Assembly (NCBI GenBank): GCA_035606355.1
Contig: DATNFO010000043.1
Location: forward strand, 62,001 to 126,000
Reading direction: 5' to 3'
DNA length: 64,000 bases
Origin: Sulfopaludibacter sp035606355
Lineage (GTDB): Bacteria > Acidobacteriota > Terriglobia > Bryobacterales > Bryobacteraceae
The position numbers were made by a program, and so were the translations under genes. The notes beneath the pieces are model-generated. The model saw only the letters and a program-made list of their open reading frames with translations, was not told the DNA's origin and searched no databases. Shown in pieces: positions 1 to 9,127 of the stretch. The stretch's first letter is position 1; every line of letters starts with the position of its first letter.

Positions 1-487
1 TCATCTTAAAAAGGCCGCTTTCAATTTTTCCCGCGAAATCGGTGTGCCACTTGACGCGGCCCACGAGCATGACGCCGTCCGAATCGTAGGCGAGCTTATC
101 CATGAAGGCTTCAATGCCGTCGGCGGTTTTACCGAGGGAAACTACTTCCAGCTGGCTGATGAGCGGACAGCCCATGGATTCGGCGGTGATGCCGTAGTGG
201 GCCAAGACGTCGGCCTGTCCGGCGGCGGACGCAGCGCCGTGGCTCCCCATCGCAGGGAAGATGAAAGGCTGCATTCCGGCGTCTTTCCAGAACTGGACCA
301 CGCTGCGCGCGATGGAGGCGATGTTGTGGATGCCCCGGCTGCCGACTCCGATGGCGACACGGCCGCTCGGTTTTACGCGGGAGGCGAAGCCGGAGGCGGC
401 AAGTTGTTTGCGAACCTCGGCGGGCACGTCGGCGATGCGGCGATCGGGAAAGGTTTGGCGGACCAGGCAGAGACGGGGGAATTGCAT
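1..487 (-). CDS. LarA-like (DUF2088) lactate racemase-domain protein, 3' part missing
   Basis: The reading frame starts at an ATG at 487 and stays open to the window edge, giving 162 residues of an incomplete protein. The N-terminal half of the LarA/DUF2088 family is recognisable from the run AVGSRGI-like segment (here IGVGSRGIHNIAS), the FIFPAMGSHG motif near residue 80 and the RVKWHTDF stretch near residue 145, which matches the KPHTDF motif of this family. Known members include the nickel-pincer lactate racemase LarA, but many are uncharacterised racemases or epimerases. The catalytic C-terminal half lies outside the window, so substrate and cofactor cannot be judged. No larB, larC or larE is visible here. 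Confidence 0.72.
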   Translation of the reverse strand, partial: MQFPRLCLVRQTFPDRRIADVPAEVRKQLAASGFASRVKPSGRVAIGVGSRGIHNIASIARSVVQFWKDAGMQPFIFPAMGSHGAASAAGQADVLAHYGITAESMGCPLISQLEVVSLGKTADGIEAFMDKLAYDSDGVMLVGRVKWHTDFAGKIESGLFKM

Positions 488-594
488 GTCAATGTTATTT
501 TAGCTCCGGTGCGGAGTGAACTTCGCTCGCCCGCGACCGGGAGTTGCGCACCAGTTCGCGGAGGCGCCAAGCATGCGCCAGGCGCCGCGCGCGA

Positions 595-1110
595 TCAATT
601 GCCGCCGAATGGCCGCTCCATCCAGAGCACATCGTAATAGTTGCCGAATTTTCGGCCTACCTGCGTAAGAAGGCCGATCGGACGGAATCCGAAGCGCTCA
701 TGCAGCCGGTTCGATGCCGGATTGGGCTGCGCGACGCCGGCCACGATGCGATGGATATCCTGGTTTTCGAGGGCGCGGAAGAGTGCCGTATAAAGTGAGC
801 TGCCGACGCCCCGCGCTACACAATCGGGATGGCAGGCGATGCTCACTTCGACGGTTGGGTCGTATGCCTCCTTCGTTCGAAAGCGCCCGGTGCAGGCATA
901 TCCGAGTATGTTGCCCGCGGCGCCGCACGCTACCTGCATCTGATAACGGCCTCCTCCCGAGTGCTCCCGAAACCACTGCAAGCGATCGTCCGGATTGTGC
1001 GGGCGAACATCGAACGTGATGTGTGTGTGCAGGATGTAATGGTTCTGGATTTCCGTAATCGCCGGAAGATCGTCGACGGTCGCGACCCGTACGGAATACT
1101 CGATGCTCAT
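595..1110 (-). CDS. GNAT family N-acetyltransferase, phosphinothricin acetyltransferase-like
   Basis: A 171-residue single-domain acetyltransferase that would move an acetyl group from acetyl-CoA to an amine. The acetyl-CoA pyrophosphate-binding loop is visible as ARGVGSSLY at about residues 99-107, followed by the NPAS..LHERFGF segment near 128-142 that is typical of the Pat/Bar branch (L-phosphinothricin or L-amino acid N-acetyltransferases). The length matches that branch. Its ATG overlaps the stop of the upstream ASCH gene in an ATGA, so the two are probably cotranscribed and translationally coupled. The true substrate is unknown; many Pat-like proteins acetylate amino acids such as methionine sulfoximine. 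Confidence 0.82.
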   Translation of the reverse strand: MSIEYSVRVATVDDLPAITEIQNHYILHTHITFDVRPHNPDDRLQWFREHSGGGRYQMQVACGAAGNILGYACTGRFRTKEAYDPTVEVSIACHPDCVARGVGSSLYTALFRALENQDIHRIVAGVAQPNPASNRLHERFGFRPIGLLTQVGRKFGNYYDVLWMERPFGGN

Positions 1111-1406
1111 CGCGGCTGCCGTTTCCCACGCGGCCGCAGGTAGTGGAAGCGCACCAGGTAAATGTTGCGGCCACGGCCGTGGTTGGCCACTTTGAGGAGG
1201 TCGACAAGGCCGAGGAAGCCTGACTCACGGGCGAGCTGAGGCGTGATGTCCGGAAGCCCGATCGGCTCGATGGAGTCGACTTCGATTTCGCCATCCTCCA
1301 TGCGATACCGGCCGCCTGCCTTCACATGCGGACGCGTCCAGATGCGGACGCTACAGGTGATTGCTCCGCTGCGGACGCCATCGCGCAAACGCTTGGTGAA
1401 CGTCAT
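1107..1406 (-). CDS. ASCH/PUA-fold small protein
   Basis: A 99-residue protein with the ASCH-domain pattern: FTKRLRDGVRSGAIT at the start, RIWTRP-VKAGGRYR in the middle and a following strand region with EVDSIEPI. ASCH domains adopt a PUA-like beta-barrel and are thought to bind RNA or modified nucleotides; E. coli YqfB of this superfamily is an amidohydrolase. I cannot tell which applies. It begins with ATG at 1406 just downstream of a palindromic repeat array and overlaps the GNAT gene by four bases. Confidence 0.7.
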   Translation of the reverse strand: MTFTKRLRDGVRSGAITCSVRIWTRPHVKAGGRYRMEDGEIEVDSIEPIGLPDITPQLARESGFLGLVDLLKVANHGRGRNIYLVRFHYLRPRGKRQPR

Positions 1407-1929
1407 TTCAATCGTTTATTTTGCTACATGGGAGGCGCTGTTGTTCTCGTGGCGCTCCATCCGGCCGAAGAAACGTCGAGTTGCTTTTTTGCCTCATTCA
1501 AACGTACTCGCATTCCCGGCACCCTTTACCGCTCCCTTACGGTCACGGCTCCGTATGCAGTTGATTCTGCTAACGGAGCCGCAACCGTGAGGGATTGTGA
1601 AAGAATCGAATTGCTTTTACCCGACTTCGAAACGCCCTCGCATTCCCTGCACCCTTTGCCGCTCCCTAACGGTCACGGCTCCGTATGTAGTTGATTCTGC
1701 TTACGGAGCCGTGACGGTGAGGGAGCGGTAAACGGTGCATCGAAAGGCGAATATAGCGCTACGAAAACGAGAGCCGGATTTTTTCACAAAACCCGTGAGG
1801 GAGCGGTAAACGGCATCGGAAAGGCGAATGGAGCGCGACGAGAACGGCAGCCGGATTTCTTCACAAACGCACCAGGAAGCGGTAACAGCCGGAGTGTTCG
1901 CGGCTGCAAGGCTGCTATGGTGAATGTTC
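1407..1929. repeat. Modular palindromic repeat array, copy A
   Basis: No gene fills this 520-base gap. From about 1441 to 1880 it is built from three recurring modules. The first is an inverted repeat whose arms read GCTCCC..ACGGTCACGGCTCCGTA and its complement; complete copies sit at about 1525-1595 and 1656-1734. The second is an A/T-rich arm containing GAATTGCTTTT and CTCGCATTCCC (1475-1524, 1608-1655). The third contains ATCGAAAGGCGAA, GCGACGAGAACGGCAGCCGGA and TTTTTCACAA (1737-1790, 1813-1868, and reversed near 1441). The same modules recur at 49141-49572. The short open frames here are by-products of the repeats. Confidence 0.85.
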
Positions 1930-2970
1930 ATGTCGCGAATGCTCGAAGAGATCCGGCAGCAGCCGGAGGCGCTGGAGCGGACTCTCGCTTCCGAGATGCG
2001 CCGCGCCGAAAAGTTTAAACGCTTTGTCGAGAAGCGGCGGCCCAAACTGATCGTGCTGGCTGCCCGCGGCACGTCCGACAATGCCGCGCTCTTCGGCCGC
2101 TATTTGCTGGAGATCACCACCGGCATACCGGTTTCACTCGCCGCGCCTTCCATCGAGACGCTGTATAAAGCGCGCGTGAATTACTCGGGCGCGCTGGTGG
2201 TTGCGGTTTCACAGTCCGGCGAATCCACCGATACGAACCTGATTCTGGAACATGCGCGCGAACGCGGAGCGCTGACGCTCGGCATCACCAACGAAAGCGG
2301 CAGCAGCCTTGCCAGACTCGCGGAGCATGTGCTGCTGGTGCGCGCGGGCAAGGAGCGCAGCGTTGCCGCCACCAAAACCTACACCGGGCAACTGCTGCTG
2401 TTCTATTTGCTCGCGTACGCCCTTGGCGGCCGGATTCGTCCGGACGACCTGGCGCGCATTCCGGAAGCGGTCCGCGGGGCGCTGGCACTCGAAGATGAGG
2501 TCGATGCGCTCAGCGAACGCTACCGCTTCATGCGGTATGCGGTGGTGGTAGGCCGCGGACTCAACTATTCCAATGCCTTCGAGTTTGCGCTGAAGTTGAT
2601 GGAGACGTGTTACGTGGTGGCGGAGCGCTTTTCTTCGGCGGACTTCCTCCACGGGCCTATCGCGCTGGTGGAGCCGAGTTTTCCGGTATTCGCCTTCGCG
2701 CCGCCGGGCGTTACGTGGGACTCCATTGGCGGCACTCTGGACAAGCTGCGGGCGTTGAAGGCGGAGATCGTCGCAATTTCGGATCCCGGAAATCGCGAGA
2801 TCGAGGCGCGCGCCACACGGACCGTCCGGCTGAAATCGAAACTGAAAGAACTGCTGACGCCGATACCGTACATTGTGCCGGCGCAGATGTTCGCGGCTTG
2901 CCTGGCTGCCAAGAAGGGGCTCGATCCCGACCAGCCGCGAACACTGAAGAAAGTAACGCTCACGCTATAG
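1930..2970 (+). CDS. Double-SIS sugar isomerase/deaminase (GlmS C-terminal-like, NagB-II/AgaS type)
   Basis: A 346-residue protein made of two SIS domains without the glutaminase domain of GlmS. The first SIS domain (about 35-165) shows VLAARGTSDNAA and the phosphosugar-binding VSQSGESTDT motif; the second (about 190-330) shows VVGRGLNYSNAFEFALKLME and the SADFLHGP loop. This architecture is shared by glucosamine-6-phosphate deaminase NagB-II, AgaS and related proteins, so the probable role is interconversion or deamination of a hexosamine phosphate in the cytoplasm. An ATG at 1924 is also possible, but the one at 1930 gives the usual MSxMxxEI start. The gene stands alone after a repeat array; no PTS or nag genes are beside it. 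Confidence 0.8.
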   Translation: MSRMLEEIRQQPEALERTLASEMRRAEKFKRFVEKRRPKLIVLAARGTSDNAALFGRYLLEITTGIPVSLAAPSIETLYKARVNYSGALVVAVSQSGESTDTNLILEHARERGALTLGITNESGSSLARLAEHVLLVRAGKERSVAATKTYTGQLLLFYLLAYALGGRIRPDDLARIPEAVRGALALEDEVDALSERYRFMRYAVVVGRGLNYSNAFEFALKLMETCYVVAERFSSADFLHGPIALVEPSFPVFAFAPPGVTWDSIGGTLDKLRALKAEIVAISDPGNREIEARATRTVRLKSKLKELLTPIPYIVPAQMFAACLAAKKGLDPDQPRTLKKVTLTL

Positions 2971-2988
2971 CGCCGGCGCGCCTTGCTT

Positions 2989-4392
2989 TTATCTGTGCGC
3001 CTGCTGATTGCCGGTGGCGATTTTGGCTAAGGGCACGTTCAATACGGTCTGACCGTTGTACGTGACCACGATCATCGCCTGATCGTTGGTGCCGGGCTCG
3101 CCCGCATCGGTGAAGACGGCGCTCACCGTCGCGCCCGCATGGCCATCGTAAGTACCCGTTCCCGTGAGCACCAGCGTGTTAAAACTCGCCTGCGGCGGCG
3201 CGGGAGCCGGCCGGGACGGATCCAAATAACAGGTCACCGTGGAGATGGAGGTCAGATGGAACTGGTTGCCGCCGGCCCAATTGACTTCCAGGTTGTGATG
3301 ATTGCTATTGGCGCTGCAGCCGAGTTCCATGCCGTGGCTCGCCGCGAAATTCGCCGTTTGTCCGCCACCGGTCATGAAGCCGCTGGTCGTGGTGGGCGCC
3401 GCACACGTTACCGCGGTGGAACCCTCCAACTGATATCCGGTCGACGAGAAGATGGTCGGGCTATTCGGTCCGGAATACGCATAGATGATCCCGGATTGCT
3501 CGTCAGGCACCAGGAACTGGCCGGCGTATGGGGCAAGTTGCTGCGAAGTGAAGCCGAGCACTGCTCCGCCGCTGGAATAGAGCGGATTGCCGGGGGTGTG
3601 GCTATAGGCGCTCACATAATACGAGTTCCCATTGAAGCTGCAGGGTGCGGACGGCACAAAAACAATACCTTCCGGTTCAGCCGGAGCGGCAGCGAAGAAC
3701 TGCGGCACCGTGCCGCTCGCGGCTCCGGCCGGCAGAGTGTAAATCGCGCTGGTGGTTCCGGTCTGCGACTCCGCTACGACGAACAGGCATCCGGGGCACT
3801 GACTATAGGTGAGCGGCGCAACCGTCGCTCCTTCCAGATAGGACGTGCCATTGGCGGGATTCGGATAGCTTGCGGTCACCGCGCCGGATGAGTTAAGAAC
3901 TTGAATTCCGTTGATGCCAGTTGCAATCAAGCCGAAGCCAAACGTGCCGACGGTATCGAACGTCAGCGCGGTGTGCGGGGTATTGCTCCCAGCCACCGGC
4001 AGGGGCGCGAACACGGTGGCAGTTCCGCCCGTCACGGGGGCAGTGAAAATTACGGGCGCGCCGCTCGAACTGACCCCGGCGATGTAGAGAGTATTCGTTG
4101 GGAAGCCGCCGAATCCACTCGATGCCACGAAATAATTCTCCGTGCACTGCGATGAAGGCAGCGTGACGAGGGGGCTCGTCGAAGTACCGAGCGTATACAC
4201 GCCGCGCACCAGATTCTGGCCTGTGGGCGGCTGTATGCCGTCGCAATAAGGCTGGCTGAACAGGACACCTGTCGTGCTCGCCGAAATACCGATCGGCGCC
4301 GGTTCGGGCGTGATCGTGTTGGGCGCAACTTGAGCGAAAACCGCGCCCGCAAGCATGGCGGACACACTTACAGCTTTACCGATAAGGTTCAT
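2989..4392 (-). CDS. Secreted protein of unknown function with a post-COAP-1-like C-terminal domain
   Basis: A 467-residue exported protein. The start at 4392 is favoured because AGGAGGAG lies a few bases upstream; a GTG at 4398 is the alternative. A signal peptide is clear (LIGKAVSVSAMLAGAVFA, cleavage after the Ala-rich end). The middle (about 60-330) is rich in Gly, Ser, Thr and Pro and looks like a beta-propeller or PQQ/SMP-like fold with repeated hydrophobic strands. The C-terminal region (about 345-460) begins with FMTGGGQTANF, resembling the TGGG-start of post-COAP-1 domains. No enzymatic motif is seen. It is probably a cell-surface or extracellular protein and lies tail-to-tail with the SIS gene. 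Confidence 0.55.
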   Translation of the reverse strand: MNLIGKAVSVSAMLAGAVFAQVAPNTITPEPAPIGISASTTGVLFSQPYCDGIQPPTGQNLVRGVYTLGTSTSPLVTLPSSQCTENYFVASSGFGGFPTNTLYIAGVSSSGAPVIFTAPVTGGTATVFAPLPVAGSNTPHTALTFDTVGTFGFGLIATGINGIQVLNSSGAVTASYPNPANGTSYLEGATVAPLTYSQCPGCLFVVAESQTGTTSAIYTLPAGAASGTVPQFFAAAPAEPEGIVFVPSAPCSFNGNSYYVSAYSHTPGNPLYSSGGAVLGFTSQQLAPYAGQFLVPDEQSGIIYAYSGPNSPTIFSSTGYQLEGSTAVTCAAPTTTSGFMTGGGQTANFAASHGMELGCSANSNHHNLEVNWAGGNQFHLTSISTVTCYLDPSRPAPAPPQASFNTLVLTGTGTYDGHAGATVSAVFTDAGEPGTNDQAMIVVTYNGQTVLNVPLAKIATGNQQAHR

Positions 4393-4630
4393 ATACACTC
4401 CTCCTGAGTTATGTCTGTGAAGGTTGTCCGGCTGTCCGGGGGTCGCGGGGTCCTGGGGCTGGGTGGTAGAGCTGAACTTGAGAGTCAGCCGTCAACCGGA
4501 TTTGAGTATATGCCTACGCCAAAACTGTTTGGGCGTGTTATCGCCCACTTCCAATTTACAAACGTAAGCGGAACACGATAGGGGGAAACCCGGAGTGTCT
4601 AACAGTACACCACGAGCACGCGGTGGTCTC

Positions 4631-7025
4631 TTACTCGTCTCGCAAAGCAACAATCGGGTCGACCTGGGAAGCGCGCGCCGCCGGAACGATGCAGGCTGCG
4701 AGTGCTACCAGCAGCAGGAGAAGTCCGGCAGTAGTGAAAGTCAGTGCATCGTGCGCCTGAACGCCGAAAAGCAGCCCGGCCAGAACCCGGCTGAAGAAAT
4801 AGGCCGTCACCAAACCGAAAGCGATTCCGGCAGTGGCGACGAACATTCCTTGCGCCGTAATCCAACAGAGCACGCGGGTCCGCTGCGCCCCAAGCGCCAT
4901 GCGCAATCCGATTTCGCGACGGCGCTGGTTCACCGAATACGCCAGGACTCCGTAAACTCCAATGGCCGCAATCAGAAGGGCGGCGACCGCAAAAAGTACC
5001 AGAAGCGCGGCATTCAGGCGCTGCTGAGCGGCGTTATCGTGCACGTACTCGTCCAGGGTTCGCACGTTCGAAAGCGGCAGATCGGGATCGAGCTTTTGAA
5101 TTCGCGACCGGGCAGCCGCGACCACCGAGTCAGGGCGAACACTCGTGCGCATCACAATGTCCATCAGGGGCCCTACCCGGCCGGTGGCCGAAAAATACAA
5201 AGCGGGATACTCTTCGTTCAAGCTCTCGTGCCGTACATCGCCGACCACGCCGACCACCTGGAATGAGTTTGTCTGTGTCGGCCGGTGCAGCCTCCTCCCT
5301 ATGGGGTTATCGTTGCCCCAAAACTTTCGCGCGGTGGCCCGGCTGACCACGATGCTGTCCGAAAGACCGGCTGTATCGTGATCATCGAATTCGCGCCCGG
5401 AGAGCAGCGGAATTCCCATGAGATGAAAATAGCCCGGGCTGACAATCCGCCAGTCTATGGGCAGCGATGCGCCTTCCGGCAGGATCGATGCGCCCAGGGG
5501 CATGAATGGCGACCGTGTATAGCTTCCCTGCCCCAGCGGAATTCCGCTAGACATAGCCGCGCCGCGAATGCCTGGAATCGTCGCCAGAGATTGCAGCACG
5601 TCGCGATAGAGTGCCCATTTCTGGGCCTGGGCCGGATATTTTCCGGTGGGAGCGGCGAGTTGGAACGAGAGGATTCCGTCCGGCTGAAATCCAACCTGGA
5701 CGCGTTGCAATCGAAGCAGCGTTTGCATCAGCAATCCCGCGCCGACGAGCAAGATGGTCGCGAGGGCGAGTTCGCCGGCAACCAGACAGTTGCGGAGTGC
5801 CTGCCGCTGGCCGCCAAGGGAAGCGCGAGCGCCCTTGAGAACGGCATGAAGGTCGCCGCGCGCTGCTTGCCATGCAGGCGCGAGTCCGAATAAGACTCCG
5901 GTTACGAGCGTCATCACAAGCGCGAAGAGCAGGACCGTGGGGTCGACTGCAAACGTCTGCACCGGCAACAGTCCTTGCGGCACAGAACGGTCGATCAGAC
6001 GCATGCTGCACACCGCGGCCACAATTCCGGCGATGCCGCCGGCTACCGACAACAAAAGGCTCTCGGTGAGGAACTGCGCGATCATGCGCCGCCGGCTTGC
6101 GCCGAGGGCAATCCGCACTGCGATTTCTTTCTGACGCGATGCGGCCCTCGAAAGCAGCAGATTCGCGATGTTCGCGCACGCTATGAGGAGCACGAAAATC
6201 ACTGCCCCCATCAGTACAAGCAAAGCGGTGCGAACGCCCGACGGGACAATGGTATCCGTCAAATCGATCAAACGGACGCCCCAATCCTTCACCTCCGGGA
6301 ATTGCGCGCCGACACGCGCGGAAACCGCGTCCATATCGGCCTGCGCCTGCCGCGGGGTGACGCCGGGGCGCAGCCGCCCGAAAACGTTGATGACGTGGTT
6401 GAGGCGGATCTCGCGGCCGGGGTCGATGGTGAGCGGCGTCCACACATCGCCGGCAGCGAGAAACGGAAGTCCGGGCGGCGCGATGCCGACAACCGTGTAA
6501 TCCAGGCCGTTGAGCGTGATTCGCGCACCGATAGCCGACCGGGCGCGCGCAAAATGGCGGCTCCAGAACGGCTCACTGATGAGCGCGACGGGATCAGCGC
6601 CCGGCCGGTCGTCACCTTCGCGAAAGCCGCGTCCGGCGATCGGCGAAATGCCCAGGGGTGGGCAGCAGCGAGGGACTGATAGTCGCGCCGTTGATCTGCT
6701 CGGGGTCTCCGCTTCCCGTCAACGTGTAGATGCCGACGCCCATCGCCGCGAGCGACTGAAAGCTCCGGTTCTGCTCTTTCCACGAGAGGTAATTCAGAAC
6801 GGAGGCGCTGAAGCTGGGAAGTCCGAGCTTGTCATTCTTCTCTGCGACCTGCTTCAGGCGATTGGGGTCGGCAAATGGCATCGGGCGAATCAGGACTGCA
6901 TTGACGACGCTGAAAATGGCGGTGTTCGCACCGATGGTGAGCGCCATCGTCAGAACGGTAGCGGTCGTGAAGAGGGGAGAATTTCGGAGACTTCGGAAAG
7001 CGTACCGCAGGTCGCCGGAGAGCAT
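4631..7025 (-). pseudogene. ADOP-family MacB-like ABC permease, frameshifted
   Basis: This encodes an about 800-residue permease of the acidobacterial duplicated-orphaned-permease (ADOP) type, with two MacB_PCD-FtsX halves. The N-terminal piece (7025 to about 6655) carries DLRYAFRSLRNSP and the first membrane segment; the frame then ends after RTRLSRR at 6612. The homologous continuation (LGISPIAGRGFREGDDRPGA, then SEPFWSRHF and ARITLNGLDYTVVGIAPP) lies in another frame and runs unbroken to the stop at 4631. The switch fits one surplus base in the G4 run at 6655-6658. The distal FtsX regions, including GVYGVLAYSVNQRRREIGLRMALGA split over two motifs, are intact. It is either a recent pseudogene or a base-calling error. 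Confidence 0.85.
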
Positions 7026-7209
7026 GCGATAGAGACGCGTAGGGAACTGGTTGGTAACGTTCTGAAACGAGTGCACGCGAAGGGCGCTCCGGCTCCGGCG
7101 TCGTAGGTTCCGTCAGCTCGTAGTTCCAAGTACCCCACAGCCGTACTGTCGTGGTTTCTGGCACCCGCAGGACTACAGGATTGTGGGGTTCGTAAGTCAT
7201 ACTGCGGGA

Positions 7210-7407
7210 ATGCGGCGACTGCTCGCTCGATTTCATCGCGAAGACACGGGCCAGAGCCTCGTCGAATACACGCTCCTCATCACCTTCGGCGTGTGCCTTG
7301 TCTTCGGGCTGGTCGGATTCTTCCACGACGCTGTTGCAGGGATTACGGCATCCACGAATTCTAACCTCGCCGCAGCATCTTCGGCGTCCGATCAAGGTGG
7401 CCACTAA
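7210..7407 (+). CDS. Flp/Fap-type class IVb pilin
   Basis: A 65-residue precursor with a short basic leader (RRLLARFHRED), then a prepilin peptidase site of the form G-QSLVEYTLLI, with the conserved Glu at +5, and one hydrophobic segment (LLITFGVCLVFGLVGFF). That is the layout of Flp pilins used by tad-type secretion and adhesion systems. The ATG at 7210 leaves a leader of normal length; an upstream start at 7183 would add nine residues. No tad genes (cpaA-F, tadA-G) are in the window, so the assembly machinery must be encoded elsewhere or the protein is an orphan pseudopilin. Confidence 0.75.
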   Translation: MRRLLARFHREDTGQSLVEYTLLITFGVCLVFGLVGFFHDAVAGITASTNSNLAAASSASDQGGH

Positions 7408-7499
7408 AGAGCGCCCGCAAGCTTGGCTTGCAGTTCCGCAAGCGTTGCTACCAAACGGTACCGACGAGCCCTAAACTGAGATGTAAGGTATTGATTTTG

Positions 7500-7575
7500 T
7501 GGAGCTGGCGGAGGGGCTTGAACCCCCGACCCTCTGATTACAAATCAGATGCTCTACCAACTGAGCTACGCCAGC
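7500..7575 (-). tRNA. tRNA-Thr (anticodon TGT), CCA encoded
   Basis: The complement folds as a complete cloverleaf. The acceptor stem is GCTGGCG paired with CGCCAGC, followed by discriminator T and an encoded CCA. The D arm is GCTC..GAGC, the anticodon stem TCTGA/TCAGA encloses the loop TTTGTAA, so the anticodon is TGT (threonine). The variable loop has five bases and the T arm is GGGGG-TTCAAGC-CCCTC with one G-T pair. The discriminator U rather than A is within the range seen for bacterial tRNA-Thr. Confidence 0.96.
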
Positions 7576-7700
7576 TTTCGCGCGATCTGATTCTAGAGTA
7601 ATCAGTCGGCGCGCTCTGCGCAACTTCGGGGAAAAGGCGGCGCGGCTACGCAAACCAACGCGGTAGCCGCGCATTTGTACCTTCTGCTCCGTGCCGCCCG

Positions 7701-7850
7701 CTAGATGGCCCTCCGGCCACGAACAAAATGAAAAACTAGCGAAATCACGGCGACGATCAGCAGCAGGTGAATCAAACCAGCGGTGACGTGGAATGCCGCG
7801 AATCCGAGGATCCAGGCCAGCAGAAGAATGAAAAACAGCGCTAGAAACAT
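7701..7850 (-). CDS. Lmo0937-family small membrane protein
   Basis: A 49-residue, very hydrophobic protein with two membrane segments: LALFFILLLAWILGFAAF and GLIHLLLIVAVISLVFHFV, ending in the basic tail RGRRAI. The spacing LAWxLGF...GxLIHLLLxxAxxxxxxxxxxGRR is that of the lmo0937/DUF5670 group, which is widespread and of unknown role. A purine-rich stretch (GGAGCGGGGG) lies upstream of the ATG at 7850. It is too short for most gene callers but the family match and the composition make it credible. Confidence 0.75.
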   Translation of the reverse strand: MFLALFFILLLAWILGFAAFHVTAGLIHLLLIVAVISLVFHFVRGRRAI

Positions 7851-7975
7851 AAGTTACATACCCCCGCTCCTGCTATCGCAAACGGCTCGCCGTAGGACGT
7901 TCGAAAACAAAACCACCAGCTTGTGTGCTGCCTGACAGCGCCGCGCGCCGGACCAATCGCACAATCGAAATAGCC

Positions 7976-8971
7976 ATGGGCGGCATCCTCCAGATTGTCG
8001 GCAAGTCGCACACAGTTCAGCTCTTTGGGATACGGCTTGTCGGCGTCAGCGGCGACACTGCCAAGAAGCTGCTCTTCTCGGTCGTCTTCATCGCGCTTGT
8101 CCTCCTATTTGCCACAGTTCTGCGGACCGTCACCAAATCAGTCTTCGGCGGACGCGAAGGGCGCGTGAACTTCTGGACCGGGCAGGGCATCCGGCTGCTC
8201 ACCGCGGTGCTGCTCCTTACCGGCTTCGTCTCCATCTGGTTCAACAACCCCGCGCAGTTGGGCCAGGCTGCCGCATTCGTCACCGCGGGACTTGCGATCG
8301 CGTCGCAGCGCGTCATCACAGCCGTCTCCGGATATTTCATCATTCTGCGCGGCAAAACCTTCAATGTCGGCGACCGCATCATGATGGGCGGCGTGCGCGG
8401 TGACGTCATCTCCCTGGGGTTCATGCAGACCACCATCATGGAAATGGGCCAGCCGCCCGGCGAACAGGGCGATGCTCCGAGCATGTGGGTGGCGAGCCGC
8501 CAGTACACGGGCCGCATCGTCACGGTCACCAACGACAAAATCTTCGATCTTCCCATCTACAACTACACGCGAGAATTCCCTTACATCTGGGAGGAACTGC
8601 ACCTGCCGATTTCCTATGGCGGCGATTACCACCGGGCCGAGCAGATCCTGCTCGATTCTGTGCACCGGAACACGGAGAAGATCAGCGAACTCAGTGAGAA
8701 CGCTCTTGCGGAGTTGGAGAAGCGGTACGTGGTGAAGCGCGAAGAACTCGAGCCGCGCGTATTTTTCCAGCTCACCGACAATTGGATACAGATGTCCGCG
8801 CGTTTCATCGTGCCGGACCACGGCGTCCGATTTATCAAGGACCGGATCTCCCGGGACCTGCTCGAAGGCTTGGTACGGGCCAAAATCGGGGTTGCTTCGG
8901 GAACGTACGAAATCGTCGGCATGCCGGAACTAAAAGTGCGGGTTGAATCCCCGTCCGGAAGCCCGGCGTGA
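7976..8971 (+). CDS. MscS-family mechanosensitive ion channel
   Basis: A 331-residue inner-membrane channel of the small-conductance mechanosensitive type, which would release solutes on hypo-osmotic shock. Three membrane segments are visible (about 28-50, 68-90, 95-115), the last being the pore-lining helix with Ala/Gly spacing (QAAAFVTAGLAIASQRVITAVSGYFII). The beta-domain follows with KTFNVGDRIMMGG and TVTNDKIFDLPIYNYTR, the usual FxVGD and VxxPN-like motifs. The C-terminal mixed domain extends to about residue 325. The ATG at 7976 gives an N-terminus close to the family; a GTG at 7925 is an alternative. It stands alone between a small membrane protein and infC. Confidence 0.85.
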   Translation: MGGILQIVGKSHTVQLFGIRLVGVSGDTAKKLLFSVVFIALVLLFATVLRTVTKSVFGGREGRVNFWTGQGIRLLTAVLLLTGFVSIWFNNPAQLGQAAAFVTAGLAIASQRVITAVSGYFIILRGKTFNVGDRIMMGGVRGDVISLGFMQTTIMEMGQPPGEQGDAPSMWVASRQYTGRIVTVTNDKIFDLPIYNYTREFPYIWEELHLPISYGGDYHRAEQILLDSVHRNTEKISELSENALAELEKRYVVKREELEPRVFFQLTDNWIQMSARFIVPDHGVRFIKDRISRDLLEGLVRAKIGVASGTYEIVGMPELKVRVESPSGSPA

Positions 8972-8975
8972 GCGC

Positions 8976-9006
8976 TTGCCACCGCGGGTGAAATGTGGTG
9001 TACACT
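8976..9006 (+). promoter_or_regulatory. Possible sigma-70-type promoter for infC
   Basis: TTGCCA at 8976 and TACACT at 9001 (preceded by TG) resemble -35 and -10 boxes, but the 19-base spacing is longer than ideal. It lies in the 156-base leader of infC just after the MscS stop codon. Confidence 0.3.
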
Positions 9007-9127
9007 GATACTGATTAAATTGCGCTTGTTCCCCACAACGAATCCACAACTCGACCGAAGCACTCCTCAAGGCCGCGCGGTCTCGCTCGTCCACTCCGGC
9101 AATTTTCAACGAAACGCATAATCCAAA

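Noticed and set aside
595..1294. Additional minus-strand frame (698-1294) over the ASCH/GNAT pair
   Set aside because: Arg/Ser/Pro-rich translation and full overlap with two recognisable genes in another frame.
1407..1929. Insertion sequence ends
   Set aside because: No transposase reading frame and no target-site duplication can be seen; the modules look like non-autonomous repeats.
1243..2081. Several open frames of 115-126 codons in the repeat array
   Set aside because: They arise from the palindromic modules, share repeated peptides such as PLPLPNGHGS, and reappear at 49163 in the second array.
3139..3891. 250-codon plus-strand frame
   Set aside because: Antisense to the secreted protein at 2989-4392 and Arg/Gly-rich, typical of a GC-rich shadow.
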